The position numbers were made by a program, and so were the translations under genes. DNA of 64,000 nucleotides, from positions 62,001-126,000 of the forward strand of contig JBPOII010000004.1 in NCBI GenBank assembly GCA_052034625.1, read 5' to 3'. The notes under the pieces are model-generated. The model was not told the origin of the DNA and made no database searches. It worked only from the letters and a program-made list of their open reading frames with translations. The DNA is from JAVBLP01 sp052034625. Lineage in GTDB: Bacteria; Elusimicrobiota; Endomicrobiia; Endomicrobiales; Endomicrobiaceae. Below, piece by piece: positions 33,364-42,746 of the stretch. Each line of letters opens with the position of its first letter. Within the stretch, counting starts at the first letter, position 1.

Positions 33364-35466
33364 ATGTTAACTCTTGAAAGTGAAGTCCAGTATATAAAAG
33401 GGATTGGTCCCAAAAGGGCTAAAGCCTTGTCTAAACTTGGCATAAAAAATGCCGGAGATTTGTTGACTTTTTTTCCCTCCCAATATCAGGACAGGACAGT
33501 TATTGTTCCGATCTCCAAAGCTTACATGCAACCGCAATGTTCAATATTTGGCAAAGTGGGGAAATCCTATGAGAGAAGACTTACAAAAGGTCTTTTTCTT
33601 TTAGATATTGAAATATTTGATCAGACCGGCATGGCATATGCCCGTTTTTTTCGAAAAAAAAATCCTTATTCTAAATTAGATATTTTTGCTTCCATACGAA
33701 ATCATTTTGAGCCCGGGAAATATGCCTATATATACGGCGATGCAAAAGCTGAGATCGGTGCTAAATATATTTCTGTAAATGATTATGAGATAGTCGAGGA
33801 ACCCGAAAAAAAACCTCTTATGTTTAAAAAGCTGATCCCTGTTTACTCTTCAACTGAAGGACTCAGCCAGAAAGTTTTACGTGATATTATCAAAAATGTT
33901 GTTGACGAATTAAGTTCATCATATCCTGACATTTCATCTATTCTTCCAACCTTTGATCCGGTAATAAAAATGAGATCCTGGAATGCTATACAAAAATTAC
34001 ATTATCCTCAGAATATGCAAGAAGCTGAACAAGCAAGGAGAGCCCTGTCAGTTCAGGAATTCTTTGTTCTTGAAACAGCTCTGGCATTATCTAGAAATAA
34101 TGTAAAGAAGAAAGAAAAAGAACAACACTATGAGATCAAGAAAACATTACTGACTCCTTTTAGAAATCAACTAAAGTTTGAATTCACAAAGGCACAGAAA
34201 AAAGCTATAAACGAGATCTTTGCAGATATGCAAAGGCAAGATCCCATGAATAGAATGTTGATGGGCGATGTAGGCTCAGGTAAAACGGTTGTAGCCTTAA
34301 GTGCCGTACTTCTTGCCGTTGAAAACGGTTATCAGTCCATGATAGTTGCTCCAACTGAAATTCTTGCCGAACAACATTATCTTACAATATCAAATATGCT
34401 TGAAGGACTCGGAGTAAAATCTATTCTTGCCACTTCTTCAACTCTTAAAAAAAAGAGTGCCAGAGAGGAAATTCTTTCTGAAATAGAAAACGGAGAGATA
34501 AAAATAGCCATCGGCACACACTCACTTATAGAAGACAGGATAAAATTTAAAAACCTTGCCTTTATAGTAGTTGACGAACAACATCGTTTCGGCGTAATGC
34601 AAAAATTTGCGGCGCTTGATAAAGCTGATAATCCTGATATTCTTATGATGACGGCAACACCTATACCAAGAGCACTTGCTATGACAGTTTACGGAGAAAT
34701 GGATATGACAGTAATTGATGAATTGCCGCCCGGAAGAATCCCTGTAAAGACACAGCATCTAAGCGAATATATGGCTTATAATCTGACTATAAAAGAATTG
34801 AGTTCAGGAGGACAAGCTTATATAGTTTATCCTTTGATAGACGAATCCGATAAAATTGAACTTAAATCCGCAAAAGGTGCGGCAGAAGAACTCTCAAAAA
34901 GCGTTTTCAAAGATTTTAAAGTCGGGCTTTTGCATGGAAAAATGAAGCCTGATGAAAAAAACTCAATAATGAAAAGTTTTAAAAATAAAAAATTTGATGT
35001 ATTGATAGCTACAACTGTTATAGAAGTCGGCATTGACGTACCAAATGCTAATGTTATGATAATACAGCATGCTGACCGTTTCGGTCTTTCTGCTCTTCAT
35101 CAATTACGAGGCAGAGTAGGAAGAGGGAAAAAGCAGTCTTATTGTTTCCTTTTAGGTTCTTCAAAAGGCGATATGGCAAAACGCAGACTCAAAATAATGA
35201 CGGCCACAAATAATGGATTTGAAATAGCAGAAGAAGATCTAAAAATGAGAGGTCCGGGAGAATTTATGGGGACAGTACAGCATGGTTTCCCTGAGTTTAA
35301 AGCCGGAGACCTTATAAAAGATACTGATATTATTGAATTTGCTAAAAAATCTGCAGTTGAACTGGTTGAAAGTGATCCGAAACTTTTAAAACCTGAAAAT
35401 TTTACCCTAAAAAAACTCATAAAACAACGCTTTGCTGAAAAAATTAAATTAATAAATGTTGCATAA
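33364..35466 (+). CDS. recG: ATP-dependent DNA helicase RecG
   Basis: 700 aa, normal length. RecG remodels stalled replication forks and Holliday junctions. The N-terminal wedge/OB domain begins 'YIKGIGPKRAKALSKLGI'. The SF2 helicase core has Walker A 'MGDVGSGKTVVAL', the DEQH box 'VVDEQHRFGV', motif III 'MTATPIPRALA', and C-terminal motifs 'TTVIEVGIDVPNA' and 'LHQLRGRVGRG'. A TATAAT (33329-33334) and an AAAGGG ribosome-binding site precede the ATG. coaD follows under its own promoter; recG-coaD adjacency is common in bacteria. Confidence 0.96.
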   Translation: MLTLESEVQYIKGIGPKRAKALSKLGIKNAGDLLTFFPSQYQDRTVIVPISKAYMQPQCSIFGKVGKSYERRLTKGLFLLDIEIFDQTGMAYARFFRKKNPYSKLDIFASIRNHFEPGKYAYIYGDAKAEIGAKYISVNDYEIVEEPEKKPLMFKKLIPVYSSTEGLSQKVLRDIIKNVVDELSSSYPDISSILPTFDPVIKMRSWNAIQKLHYPQNMQEAEQARRALSVQEFFVLETALALSRNNVKKKEKEQHYEIKKTLLTPFRNQLKFEFTKAQKKAINEIFADMQRQDPMNRMLMGDVGSGKTVVALSAVLLAVENGYQSMIVAPTEILAEQHYLTISNMLEGLGVKSILATSSTLKKKSAREEILSEIENGEIKIAIGTHSLIEDRIKFKNLAFIVVDEQHRFGVMQKFAALDKADNPDILMMTATPIPRALAMTVYGEMDMTVIDELPPGRIPVKTQHLSEYMAYNLTIKELSSGGQAYIVYPLIDESDKIELKSAKGAAEELSKSVFKDFKVGLLHGKMKPDEKNSIMKSFKNKKFDVLIATTVIEVGIDVPNANVMIIQHADRFGLSALHQLRGRVGRGKKQSYCFLLGSSKGDMAKRRLKIMTATNNGFEIAEEDLKMRGPGEFMGTVQHGFPEFKAGDLIKDTDIIEFAKKSAVELVESDPKLLKPENFTLKKLIKQRFAEKIKLINVA

Positions 35467-35509
35467 TTAAAAATAAGCATTATATTATTAATAATTATTA
35501 TAAGTTCTG

Positions 35510-35539
35510 TTGACAAAACAGCTTGAAATTTGATATAAA
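35510..35539 (+). promoter_or_regulatory. Promoter of coaD-pilT, leaderless arrangement
   Basis: A perfect TTGACA (35510-35515), an 18-nt spacer and TATAAA (35534-35539). Only 8 nt separate the -10 box from the coaD ATG, and they hold no Shine-Dalgarno sequence. Confidence 0.75.
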
Positions 35540-35547
35540 TTTTGTCT

Positions 35548-36039
35548 ATGAAAAAAGAATTTTCGGCAGTATATCCAGGAAGTTTCGATCCGCCAACGAA
35601 CGGACATTTAGACATAATAACCAGGGCTTCGCATTTATTTCCTAAAATAATCGTTGCGGTTACGGAAAATGCAAATAAAAATCATATGTTCTCGCTTGAC
35701 GAAAGAGTAGAACTTCTCAAAAAGTCTACAGAACATATAAGCAATGTTGAAGTGGTAGCCTTTCACGGACTTCTAGCAAATTTTCTTGAAGAAATTGATT
35801 CCTATGTTCTTATAAGAGGTTTGAGAGCACTTTCAGATTTTGAATATGAGTTCCAAATGGCACTTATGAACAGGAATCTAAATAAAAAAATTGAAACGAT
35901 ATTTTTGATGCCTGATCAGTCTAATACTTTCCTTTCTTCAAGTATGGTAAAAGAAATTGCCTCTCTTGGAGGAAAAACAAAAGATTTTGTTCCTGAATGT
36001 GTTGAGCAAAAATTAAAAAAACAGCAAAAAGGAGCTTAA
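35548..36039 (+). CDS. coaD: Phosphopantetheine adenylyltransferase
   Basis: 163 aa from the ATG at 35548; a TTG 6 nt upstream is less likely. It catalyses the penultimate step of coenzyme A synthesis, 4'-phosphopantetheine + ATP to dephospho-CoA. The N-terminal 'AVYPGSFDPPTNGHLDII' holds the TxGH nucleotidyltransferase motif, and 'VLIRGLRALSDFEYEFQMALMNR' and 'FLSSSMVKEIASLGG' are diagnostic. The strong promoter just upstream suggests a leaderless mRNA. pilT starts 1 nt after its stop with a good Shine-Dalgarno. Confidence 0.96.
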   Translation: MKKEFSAVYPGSFDPPTNGHLDIITRASHLFPKIIVAVTENANKNHMFSLDERVELLKKSTEHISNVEVVAFHGLLANFLEEIDSYVLIRGLRALSDFEYEFQMALMNRNLNKKIETIFLMPDQSNTFLSSSMVKEIASLGGKTKDFVPECVEQKLKKQQKGA

Positions 36040-36040
36040 A

Positions 36041-37114
36041 ATGTACGATTTAGTTACTCTTATAGAAAACATGGGTAATAAAACTTCAGACTTACATATA
36101 ACCGTAGGTGCTCCTCCTGTTTACAGAAGAAATACAAGAATAATCCCTGCCGGAGATAAAATATTAGATTCAAATACCTGCAAAGAACTCGTATACAGCG
36201 TACTAAGTGACGAACAGAGAAAACGTTTTGAGAAAAACAATGAGCTCGATATGTCATTTGGTATAAAAGGTGTCGGAAGAATAAGAATGAATGTATTCAA
36301 GCAGAGAGGTTCGGTCGCCGCTGCTTTAAGACTTATTCCAACAAGAATGTGGCCTCTTAATGAACTTAATCTTCCCGATTCTGTAATGGACATAGTAAAC
36401 ATTCCAAAAGGACTTGTTCTTGTTACTGGAGAAACCGGTTCTGGAAAATCAACGACACTTGCTTCTATGATAAATCACATAAATCAAACTCGCTCAGGAC
36501 ATATCATAACCGTTGAAGATCCGATCGAATATATACATACACACAAAAAATGCATAATAAATCAAAGAGAAATAGGTTCTGACACACACTCTTTTGCTCA
36601 GGCACTTAAATATGTGCTTAGACAAGACCCTGACATAATACTTATAGGAGAAATGAGAGATCTTGAAACTATAGCAGCCGCAACTACAATAGCAGAAACA
36701 GGACATCTTGTTTTCGCCACACTTCATACGATGGACGCAGCTTCATCGATAAACAGACTTGTTGACGTATTCCCGGCTCATCAACAGGGACAGATAAGGG
36801 CACAGCTCTCCATGACTCTCCAAGCCGTTATAAGCCAGCAATTACTTCCAAATATTGACGGAAACGGAATGGTGCTTTGTTCTGAAGTTATGCTTATGAC
36901 GCCGGCGATAAGAAGTATAATAAGGGAAATGAGGACAGAACAGATATATAATCAAATACAGATGGGAACATCTGTAGGAATGCAGACTATGAATCAATCG
37001 CTAGCTAACAATGTATTGAAAAATAAAATAAGCAAAAGTTCCGCTTTTGAATATACAACAAACAGAGAAGAACTCGAAAGACTCTTGGCTAATGCCGGTA
37101 AATATAAAGTTTAA
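36041..37114 (+). CDS. pilT: Type IV pilus retraction ATPase PilT
   Basis: 357 aa. A hexameric ATPase that depolymerises type IV pili for twitching and DNA uptake. The N-terminal PAS-like domain has 'ASDLHIT'-like 'TSDLHITVGAPP'. The core has Walker A 'GETGSGKSTTLA', the Asp box 'TVEDPIEYIH', Walker B 'ILIGEMRDLETI' and the His box 'GHLVFATLHTMDA'. The C-terminal 'RSIIREMRTEQIYNQIQMG' is close to the PilT AIRNLIRE signature. An AAGGAG ribosome-binding site is at the end of coaD. It forms a unit with the pseudopilin and prepilin peptidase genes. Confidence 0.96.
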   Translation: MYDLVTLIENMGNKTSDLHITVGAPPVYRRNTRIIPAGDKILDSNTCKELVYSVLSDEQRKRFEKNNELDMSFGIKGVGRIRMNVFKQRGSVAAALRLIPTRMWPLNELNLPDSVMDIVNIPKGLVLVTGETGSGKSTTLASMINHINQTRSGHIITVEDPIEYIHTHKKCIINQREIGSDTHSFAQALKYVLRQDPDIILIGEMRDLETIAAATTIAETGHLVFATLHTMDAASSINRLVDVFPAHQQGQIRAQLSMTLQAVISQQLLPNIDGNGMVLCSEVMLMTPAIRSIIREMRTEQIYNQIQMGTSVGMQTMNQSLANNVLKNKISKSSAFEYTTNREELERLLANAGKYKV

Positions 37115-37125
37115 AGGACTAAATA

Positions 37126-37569
37126 ATGCAAAACAAAAAAGGTTTCAGTGCGATAGAAATAGTAATAGCCATAGCTGTTGTCTTGATACTTTCAATAATC
37201 GCCATTCCGAAACTTTCAGATATGCTTAGAAAATCAAATGAAGGGGCAACAAAAGGCAGTCTTGGTGCTTTAAGAAGTGCAATAGCTATGTACTATGGAG
37301 ACCATGAAGGCAATTACCCAAGTGCCGACATCGTTAAAGAACTTACTGAAAACGGTAAATATATAAATGAAATACCATATGCCTATTGCCCGCCTCATCA
37401 TGGAAAATCAAATAATATCATAACAAAGGATTTTGATAAAAACAAAGATAAAGGCGGATGGGCGTATAAGGCTGATGACGAAGAAGATGGAACCGGAAAA
37501 GTTAAAGGACAAATATGGGTTAACTGTTTATGCACCGACTCCAAAGGGAATGTCTGGAGTGAACTATAA
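37126..37569 (+). CDS. Type IV pilin/GspG-like pseudopilin
   Basis: 147 aa. A class III signal sequence with a short basic leader (MQNKKG), cleaved before Phe; the mature start is 'FSAIEIVIAIAVVLILSIIAIP', with the conserved Glu5. The globular part has 'ATKGSLGALRSAIAMYYGDHEGNYP', typical of GspG-type (major pseudopilin) proteins. The C-terminal region has two Cys residues in 'WVNCLCTDS' and an Asp/Lys-rich loop that may bind calcium as in GspG. It lies between pilT and the prepilin peptidase that would process it. Confidence 0.88.
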   Translation: MQNKKGFSAIEIVIAIAVVLILSIIAIPKLSDMLRKSNEGATKGSLGALRSAIAMYYGDHEGNYPSADIVKELTENGKYINEIPYAYCPPHHGKSNNIITKDFDKNKDKGGWAYKADDEEDGTGKVKGQIWVNCLCTDSKGNVWSEL

Positions 37570-38409
37570 ATGGCATTACCCTATGAGCTTTTTCTTTTTT
37601 TCTCTCTTCTTGTTTTTATATTAGGATTGTGCATAGGAAGTTTTGCAAATGTCTGCATATATAGGATACCTCTTGAATTATCAATAGTTTTCCCAAGATC
37701 ATCTTGCCCGCAATGTAAAAAAATAATTCCATGGTATGACAATATTCCGGTTTTGAGTTATTTGATTCTCGGTGCGAAATGCAGAAATTGTAAAAATCCC
37801 ATATCAATACAATATCCTATAATTGAGTTCCTAACAGGGACTCTTTTTCTTTTGCTTTTTTTGAAATATCAGTTCTCGCTAAGTTTTCTTATTTTTTCCT
37901 ATCTGACTTTTGTTCTTATCATAATATCCGGGATAGATTATTATCACCGTATTATTCCAAATATCTTTCCTTTAATCCTGCTGATTGCAGGAGTGTTGAC
38001 AAGTTTTTTTAATATCAGCTTAGGGGAAACCTATATTGCAAGATTCATTAATTCTTTGACAGGTATATTGGCAGGCGGAGGGTCTTTACTGCTTGTTGCT
38101 GTACTCGGAGAGTTTATATTTAAAAAGGAAGCTATGGGCGGAGGCGATATAAAACTTATGGCTGGCATAGGTGCCATTATAGGTTGGGAGAAAGTACTTT
38201 TTGCAATTTTTATCGCTTCTTTTTTAGGATCAGTTTTAGGACTTGCACTTATAGTTTTGAAAAAAGTTGAAAAACGCGGTTATCTTCCTTTTGGACCTTT
38301 TCTTGCGCTGGCCTCATATATTATACTTTTTACTCCAAAACCGTCTATTATGCTGGAAGCATTCTATATATGGGAAAACAATATCATAAATAAGTTGATC
38401 GGACTATAA
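37570..38409 (+). CDS. pilD: Type IV prepilin peptidase (leader peptidase/N-methyltransferase)
   Basis: 279 aa, polytopic inner-membrane aspartyl protease that cleaves prepilin leaders and methylates the new N-terminus. The N-terminal domain has 'GSFANVCIYRIP' and two CxxC pairs ('CPQC', 'CRNC') around 'IPWYDNIPVLSYLIL'. The catalytic Asp residues are in 'GIDYYHRIIPN' and 'GGGDIKLMAGIGA'. It starts directly after the pseudopilin stop. It may also serve the Tad pilus at the window start if no dedicated TadV exists. Confidence 0.95.
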   Translation: MALPYELFLFFSLLVFILGLCIGSFANVCIYRIPLELSIVFPRSSCPQCKKIIPWYDNIPVLSYLILGAKCRNCKNPISIQYPIIEFLTGTLFLLLFLKYQFSLSFLIFSYLTFVLIIISGIDYYHRIIPNIFPLILLIAGVLTSFFNISLGETYIARFINSLTGILAGGGSLLLVAVLGEFIFKKEAMGGGDIKLMAGIGAIIGWEKVLFAIFIASFLGSVLGLALIVLKKVEKRGYLPFGPFLALASYIILFTPKPSIMLEAFYIWENNIINKLIGL

Positions 38410-38413
38410 AATA

Positions 38414-39955
38414 ATGACAACAAAATCGGAAAAATTTAATTATCTTGTTTTAATAATTTCAATGGCGCTTATATTTTCCGTCTTTGCAAAATTTACAAAT
38501 GCTCCCGGGATACAAATTGCACTCTTTCTTTTTTTAGGCGTTTTTTTCTGTTCACAATTCAATACGTATAAAGCTGATTATAAAAACTTTTTACTGCCGG
38601 CTATTATTTTTACGATATTTGTACTGATATCATATTATTTTTCAGGATATCGTTACGGAGCAAGGAACGGTGTTTTTCTTATTTCTTACTCTGTATCGGC
38701 ATATATGCTGAGCGGTTTTATGAGTGAATATGATAAACGCAGCATTATGATCATTCCTGTTTTTATTTCTTTATGGCTTACGATATATCTTTTTGCATCA
38801 AACTTTGCTTTCGGCGAACTTCTTAAACCGCAAGTACTTTCAAGCCATATTCTTGCAACAGCCTGTTTTCTTCTGATGTCATTAAGCCTGTCTTTTATAT
38901 TTTGGAAGTCAGAACAAAAAATATATTTTTACACTTCATTTATAATTTTTGCCGCGATAATACTTACAAAATCTATGCTTGCAATCGCAATAGCTTCTTT
39001 AGCATTTGTAGTTTTTTTATTCTCAATGAGGGAAAATATAAAAAAAAGTGTTTTTATAATGACTATCCCTTTTTTGGCAGCTTTTATTTATTCTGTTTAC
39101 ATTCTTATCAGAAATGGTTTTTTTACTCAAAAAGTACAATTGTGGAAAACAGCTTTTGCTGTTATAAAAGGAGAATCTCTCCTCGGCTTTGGCAATTATG
39201 AATCTGTTTCATTAAAATACGCTTTGCAAAGCAGTGAAGCCCCGGGAGCAGCAAATATGTTCCTTCAGACCCTTGCCGAAACGGGAGTTTTCGGACTTAT
39301 TGCTTTGATAGCCATTATTGCCGTATTTTTCTATTTTATTCTTAAAAAACTTCACAATAAAAACAACAGGATACTTTATCTTCCGGTTTTAATGGCGGCA
39401 GTCTCTTTTATACTATTTAATTTTTTTGAATCATCGGCATTTATATCGACAAACATTCTGCTGTTTTTTATTTTACTTGCCTTCCCTTTAGAACAATATA
39501 AAATAACAAATAGAAAATTTAAAATAAACTTCTATCTTTTTGTGCTTCTCCTAATACTGCTAACATTTCCTTTAGCAAAACCAATATATGCTTATCAGGA
39601 ATACAAAAAAGGGATCATGTTCTTTTCAGCTAATAAATTTTCTGCTGCGCAAGATCATTTTTTTAATGCACTAAAGAATGATCCTTTAAACCCTGAATAT
39701 CCAAGCAAATTGTCGGATACTTATTATGCCGTTTATCAAAAAACAGAAAATCCCGTAGATTTGAATATGTCGCTTGAATATGCTTTAAGAGCTTCAGAAT
39801 TAAACAAATATGAAGCTAAATATTATTATCAGCTTGCATGGCTTTATCATTTTAAAGGAAACAAACAGCTAGCTTCAGACAATATATCTGAGGCTGTATT
39901 AAGAGACAAAAACAATGAGCATTATCTTGATTCCTACGGAACTCTCATATATTAG
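38414..39955 (+). CDS. O-antigen ligase/polymerase-like membrane protein with TPR tail
   Basis: 513 aa. About ten membrane helices (about 10-395) include the Wzy/WaaL-type periplasmic loop with 'GFGNYESVS...YALQSSEAPGAANMFLQTLAETGVFGL', the usual Wzy_C pattern (h.n..l...aEtGl.G). The last ~110 residues form TPR repeats ('KFSAAQDHFFNALKNDPLNPEYPSKLSDTYY' and two more). This layout is common for O-antigen polymerase/ligase or PglL-type oligosaccharyltransferases. Sequence alone cannot separate polymerase, LPS ligase and protein glycosylase. It opens the glycan cassette. Confidence 0.75.
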   Translation: MTTKSEKFNYLVLIISMALIFSVFAKFTNAPGIQIALFLFLGVFFCSQFNTYKADYKNFLLPAIIFTIFVLISYYFSGYRYGARNGVFLISYSVSAYMLSGFMSEYDKRSIMIIPVFISLWLTIYLFASNFAFGELLKPQVLSSHILATACFLLMSLSLSFIFWKSEQKIYFYTSFIIFAAIILTKSMLAIAIASLAFVVFLFSMRENIKKSVFIMTIPFLAAFIYSVYILIRNGFFTQKVQLWKTAFAVIKGESLLGFGNYESVSLKYALQSSEAPGAANMFLQTLAETGVFGLIALIAIIAVFFYFILKKLHNKNNRILYLPVLMAAVSFILFNFFESSAFISTNILLFFILLAFPLEQYKITNRKFKINFYLFVLLLILLTFPLAKPIYAYQEYKKGIMFFSANKFSAAQDHFFNALKNDPLNPEYPSKLSDTYYAVYQKTENPVDLNMSLEYALRASELNKYEAKYYYQLAWLYHFKGNKQLASDNISEAVLRDKNNEHYLDSYGTLIY

Positions 39956-39964
39956 AGGTTATAT

Positions 39965-40957
39965 ATGTTCAAAAAACACTTTTTAAAAATTATTTTAGGT
40001 TTTCTTTTAAGTATTATTCTTATATATCTTACTATAAGACAGATAGATTTCAGGAAGTCACTAGAGTTAATAAAGAATGCTAATTATTATGTTCTTATCC
40101 CGGGCGTGCTTATTTATGCTTTTACTTATTTGCTTAGAAGTTTAAGATATTATTTTATGATCCTTCCGATAAAAAAGACCAGAGTTTTTGAAAATTTTCC
40201 TTATACAATGCTCGGTTTTTTTATGAACAATATAATACCGCTGAGGCTTGGTGAGCTTATAAGAGCAAAAATCACTGGTGAGCGACTATTAATCTCAAGA
40301 AGCAGCATTCTTGGCACAATACTGGTAGAACGTCTTATAGATATGGTTATTTTCGTCATGTTTTTCTTTCTGATAATGATAGTGCTTCCTTTTCCTGATT
40401 TTATAAAAAAATCATTTTATATTTGCGGTGCGGTGTTTGGACTATGTCTTGTTATTCTTATGATCATCTCAATATATGAAAATAAAGCACTTGCTGTTTT
40501 TTCAAAAATACCGATGCCGTCCAAAATAAAAGGTTTTGTTACAGAGATATTTGAAAAATTCACCGGCGGACTTGTGATGCTTAGAAAACCCGGAGTGTTT
40601 TTTACTTCATTTATTATTTCCGTACTTGCATGGGTATTGGAAAGCTTGTTTTTAGTTATAGTTGCTTATTCATGTGGAATAGATATAACTATTCTTGGAG
40701 GTATTTTTGTTGTAATAATAATAGGTATAGGAGCAATACTGCCTACAGCACCTGGATATATCGGCGCCTTTGAATTTATGGGTGTTACGGCTCTGTCTGC
40801 ACTTGGTGTGGGTAAAGATGCGGCTTTTGCATGTATTGCCATCTATCACTTCTTACAGCTTATGGTTATTTTCTCGCTTGGTTTTTTTAGCTTAATAAAA
40901 GCAAAAATCTCCTTAAGCGATTTATTTAAGTTTGAAAAAATAGAGGAAGAGAAATGA
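39965..40957 (+). CDS. UPF0104/LPG-synthase-TM family flippase-like membrane protein
   Basis: 330 aa with about eight membrane helices. It has the family pattern: 'RQIDFRKSLELIKNANYYVL' near the N-terminus, 'YAFTYLLRSLRYYFMI', 'LRLGELIRAKI' and 'GTILVERLIDM'. The end, 'LPTAPGYIGAFEFMGVTALSALGV', is typical of this family. Relatives include the membrane part of MprF and AglD/AglR-type proteins linked to glycolipid handling. Next to a dolichol-phosphate-mannose-synthase-like GT2 it may move a lipid-linked sugar. The exact activity is unknown. Confidence 0.75.
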   Translation: MFKKHFLKIILGFLLSIILIYLTIRQIDFRKSLELIKNANYYVLIPGVLIYAFTYLLRSLRYYFMILPIKKTRVFENFPYTMLGFFMNNIIPLRLGELIRAKITGERLLISRSSILGTILVERLIDMVIFVMFFFLIMIVLPFPDFIKKSFYICGAVFGLCLVILMIISIYENKALAVFSKIPMPSKIKGFVTEIFEKFTGGLVMLRKPGVFFTSFIISVLAWVLESLFLVIVAYSCGIDITILGGIFVVIIIGIGAILPTAPGYIGAFEFMGVTALSALGVGKDAAFACIAIYHFLQLMVIFSLGFFSLIKAKISLSDLFKFEKIEEEK

Positions 40958-41715
40958 AAAAAACAAAAGTAATTATAGTAATGCCGGCTTATAATGCCGC
41001 TAAAACCATAAAACAAACCCTTGAAGATATTCCTTCGGGAAGTTATGATGAGATAATTCTTGTTGACGATCTTTCCAAAGACAATACTGCAGAGATAGCA
41101 AAATCCTTAGGTCTTAAAGTCATAGAGCACGATAAGAACAAAGGCTATGGAGGCAATCAAAAAACCTGTTATAATGCGGCTCTTGAAAATGGAGCTGATA
41201 TTGTCGTTATGTTACATCCTGATTATCAGTATGACCCTAAACTTGTACCTTTCCTTACCGGGCTCATTAAAGAAGATGTTTGCGATATTATGCTGGCAAA
41301 CAGAATAAGGACAAGAAAAGAAGCTCTTGACGGCGGTATGCCTTTTTATAAATATTTTTTCAACAGATGCCTTACTATAACGGAAAATCTTGTTCTCGGT
41401 TTAAATCTCGGCGAATACCATACCGGCTACAGAGCATTTTCAAGAAAAGCTTTGGAAACTGTAAACTTTGAACTTAATTCAGATGATTTTGTTTTTGACC
41501 AGCAAATACTTGTACAAGCGGCAGCATGCGGACTTAGAATAGGGGAAATACCTGTTCCGGCAAAATATTTTCCCGACGCTTCTTCAATAAATTTCAGAAG
41601 AAGTTTTAAATACGGTCTGGAAACATTATTGATACTCTTGAAATACATACTCCACATATACCGAATTGTTCCTTCCAAAATGTTCAAACCAAAAAACAAT
41701 GAGGAGATAAAATGA
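40954..41715 (+). CDS. Family 2 glycosyltransferase (polyprenyl-phosphate-sugar synthase-like)
   Basis: 253 aa, GT-A fold without membrane anchors. 'VIVMPAYNAAKTI' starts the nucleotide-binding half, 'EIILVDDLSKDNTAEIA' holds the first aspartates, and the DxD-like metal site is in 'VMLHPDYQYDP'. 'GYRAFSRKALE' and 'DDFVFDQQILVQAA' are the acceptor-side blocks (family ED). The family includes dolichyl/undecaprenyl-phosphate mannose or glucose synthases. Start and stop overlap both neighbours, so it is co-translated with the flippase-like protein and the WecA-like enzyme. Confidence 0.85.
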   Translation: MKKTKVIIVMPAYNAAKTIKQTLEDIPSGSYDEIILVDDLSKDNTAEIAKSLGLKVIEHDKNKGYGGNQKTCYNAALENGADIVVMLHPDYQYDPKLVPFLTGLIKEDVCDIMLANRIRTRKEALDGGMPFYKYFFNRCLTITENLVLGLNLGEYHTGYRAFSRKALETVNFELNSDDFVFDQQILVQAAACGLRIGEIPVPAKYFPDASSINFRRSFKYGLETLLILLKYILHIYRIVPSKMFKPKNNEEIK

Positions 41716-42746
41716 TGCCTGGAATAACACTTTATCTTATTTCTTTCGCAACTGCTTTACTAATATCTGCAATTGCTACGCCTATATTTAGGACAATAGC
41801 CATAAAATTCAATATTCTTGACAAACCTATAACAGAGGTTAAAACACATAAAATAAGTACTCCTTATCTTGGCGGACTTGCCATAGCGGCAGGCTGGACA
41901 TTATCTTTATTCCTGATAAGGCTTATAACAAATTTTCCTGACGGAACACTTAGAAGCCTGAGAGGGATTTTCTACGGGGGAACAATATTATTAATACTTG
42001 GTTTTATTGATGATGCAAAGTTTAAAGGACTTGGTGTTAAATCAAAACTTCTTGTGCAGTTTTTGGCTGCTGCAATAGTAGTCTTTTTATTTGATATACG
42101 CATAAATTTTATTTCATGTTATTGGCTTTCGTGCCTAATAAGCATATTTTGGATAGTGGGAATAACAAATGCTTTCAATATAATCGACATAATGGACGGT
42201 CTCTCAAGCGGCATAGCTGTGATAGCATCTTTTGCATTCTTATTTATTTCACTGCCTACAGAAATGATATATGTGAATTTCTGTGCTTTAGCCCTTGCCG
42301 GAGCATTACTGGGTTTTATACCTTATAACCTTTCCAAATCTAAAAAGATCTTTATGGGCGATACCGGCAGTCTTTTCATAGGTTTTATTCTTGCTGTTAT
42401 GGCTATGGGGACTTCTTATACAACAATTAATGAAATCGGACTATTTGCCCCGTTTCTGATCCTTGCAATCCCGATCTATGAGACTTTCCTTGTAAGCTGG
42501 TTTAGAATAAGAAAGGGAAAATCTCCTCTTATGGGCAGTAAGGATCATTATGCTTTAAGGCTTGAAAAGATGGGTTTTTCAAGAAAACAAATACTTTTGA
42601 TCTCATATATGGCATGCATAGTTCTTGCCATTTGTGCATTTTTATTTACAGCACTAAGCACAATATATGCTTTGCTTGTTTTCTTTATAATTTTGGTTTT
42701 TTTATGGATGGCAAGCATAGTACTTGCTACAATAAAGGTTGAATAA
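41712..42746 (+). CDS. WecA/TagO-like polyprenyl-phosphate sugar-1-phosphate transferase
   Basis: 344 aa with about ten membrane helices. It transfers a sugar-1-phosphate, usually GlcNAc-1-P, from a UDP-sugar to undecaprenyl phosphate, starting glycan repeat synthesis. Family motifs: 'KTHKISTPYLGGLAI' (N-terminal), 'GFIDDAKFKGLGVKSK' with the DD pair, 'NAFNIIDIMDGLSSG', 'FMGDTGSLFIGF' and 'SKDHYALRLEKMG' (HxH-like loop). MraY is excluded by the motif details and the glycan context. It is overlapped by the genes on either side. Confidence 0.92.
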   Translation: MMPGITLYLISFATALLISAIATPIFRTIAIKFNILDKPITEVKTHKISTPYLGGLAIAAGWTLSLFLIRLITNFPDGTLRSLRGIFYGGTILLILGFIDDAKFKGLGVKSKLLVQFLAAAIVVFLFDIRINFISCYWLSCLISIFWIVGITNAFNIIDIMDGLSSGIAVIASFAFLFISLPTEMIYVNFCALALAGALLGFIPYNLSKSKKIFMGDTGSLFIGFILAVMAMGTSYTTINEIGLFAPFLILAIPIYETFLVSWFRIRKGKSPLMGSKDHYALRLEKMGFSRKQILLISYMACIVLAICAFLFTALSTIYALLVFFIILVFLWMASIVLATIKVE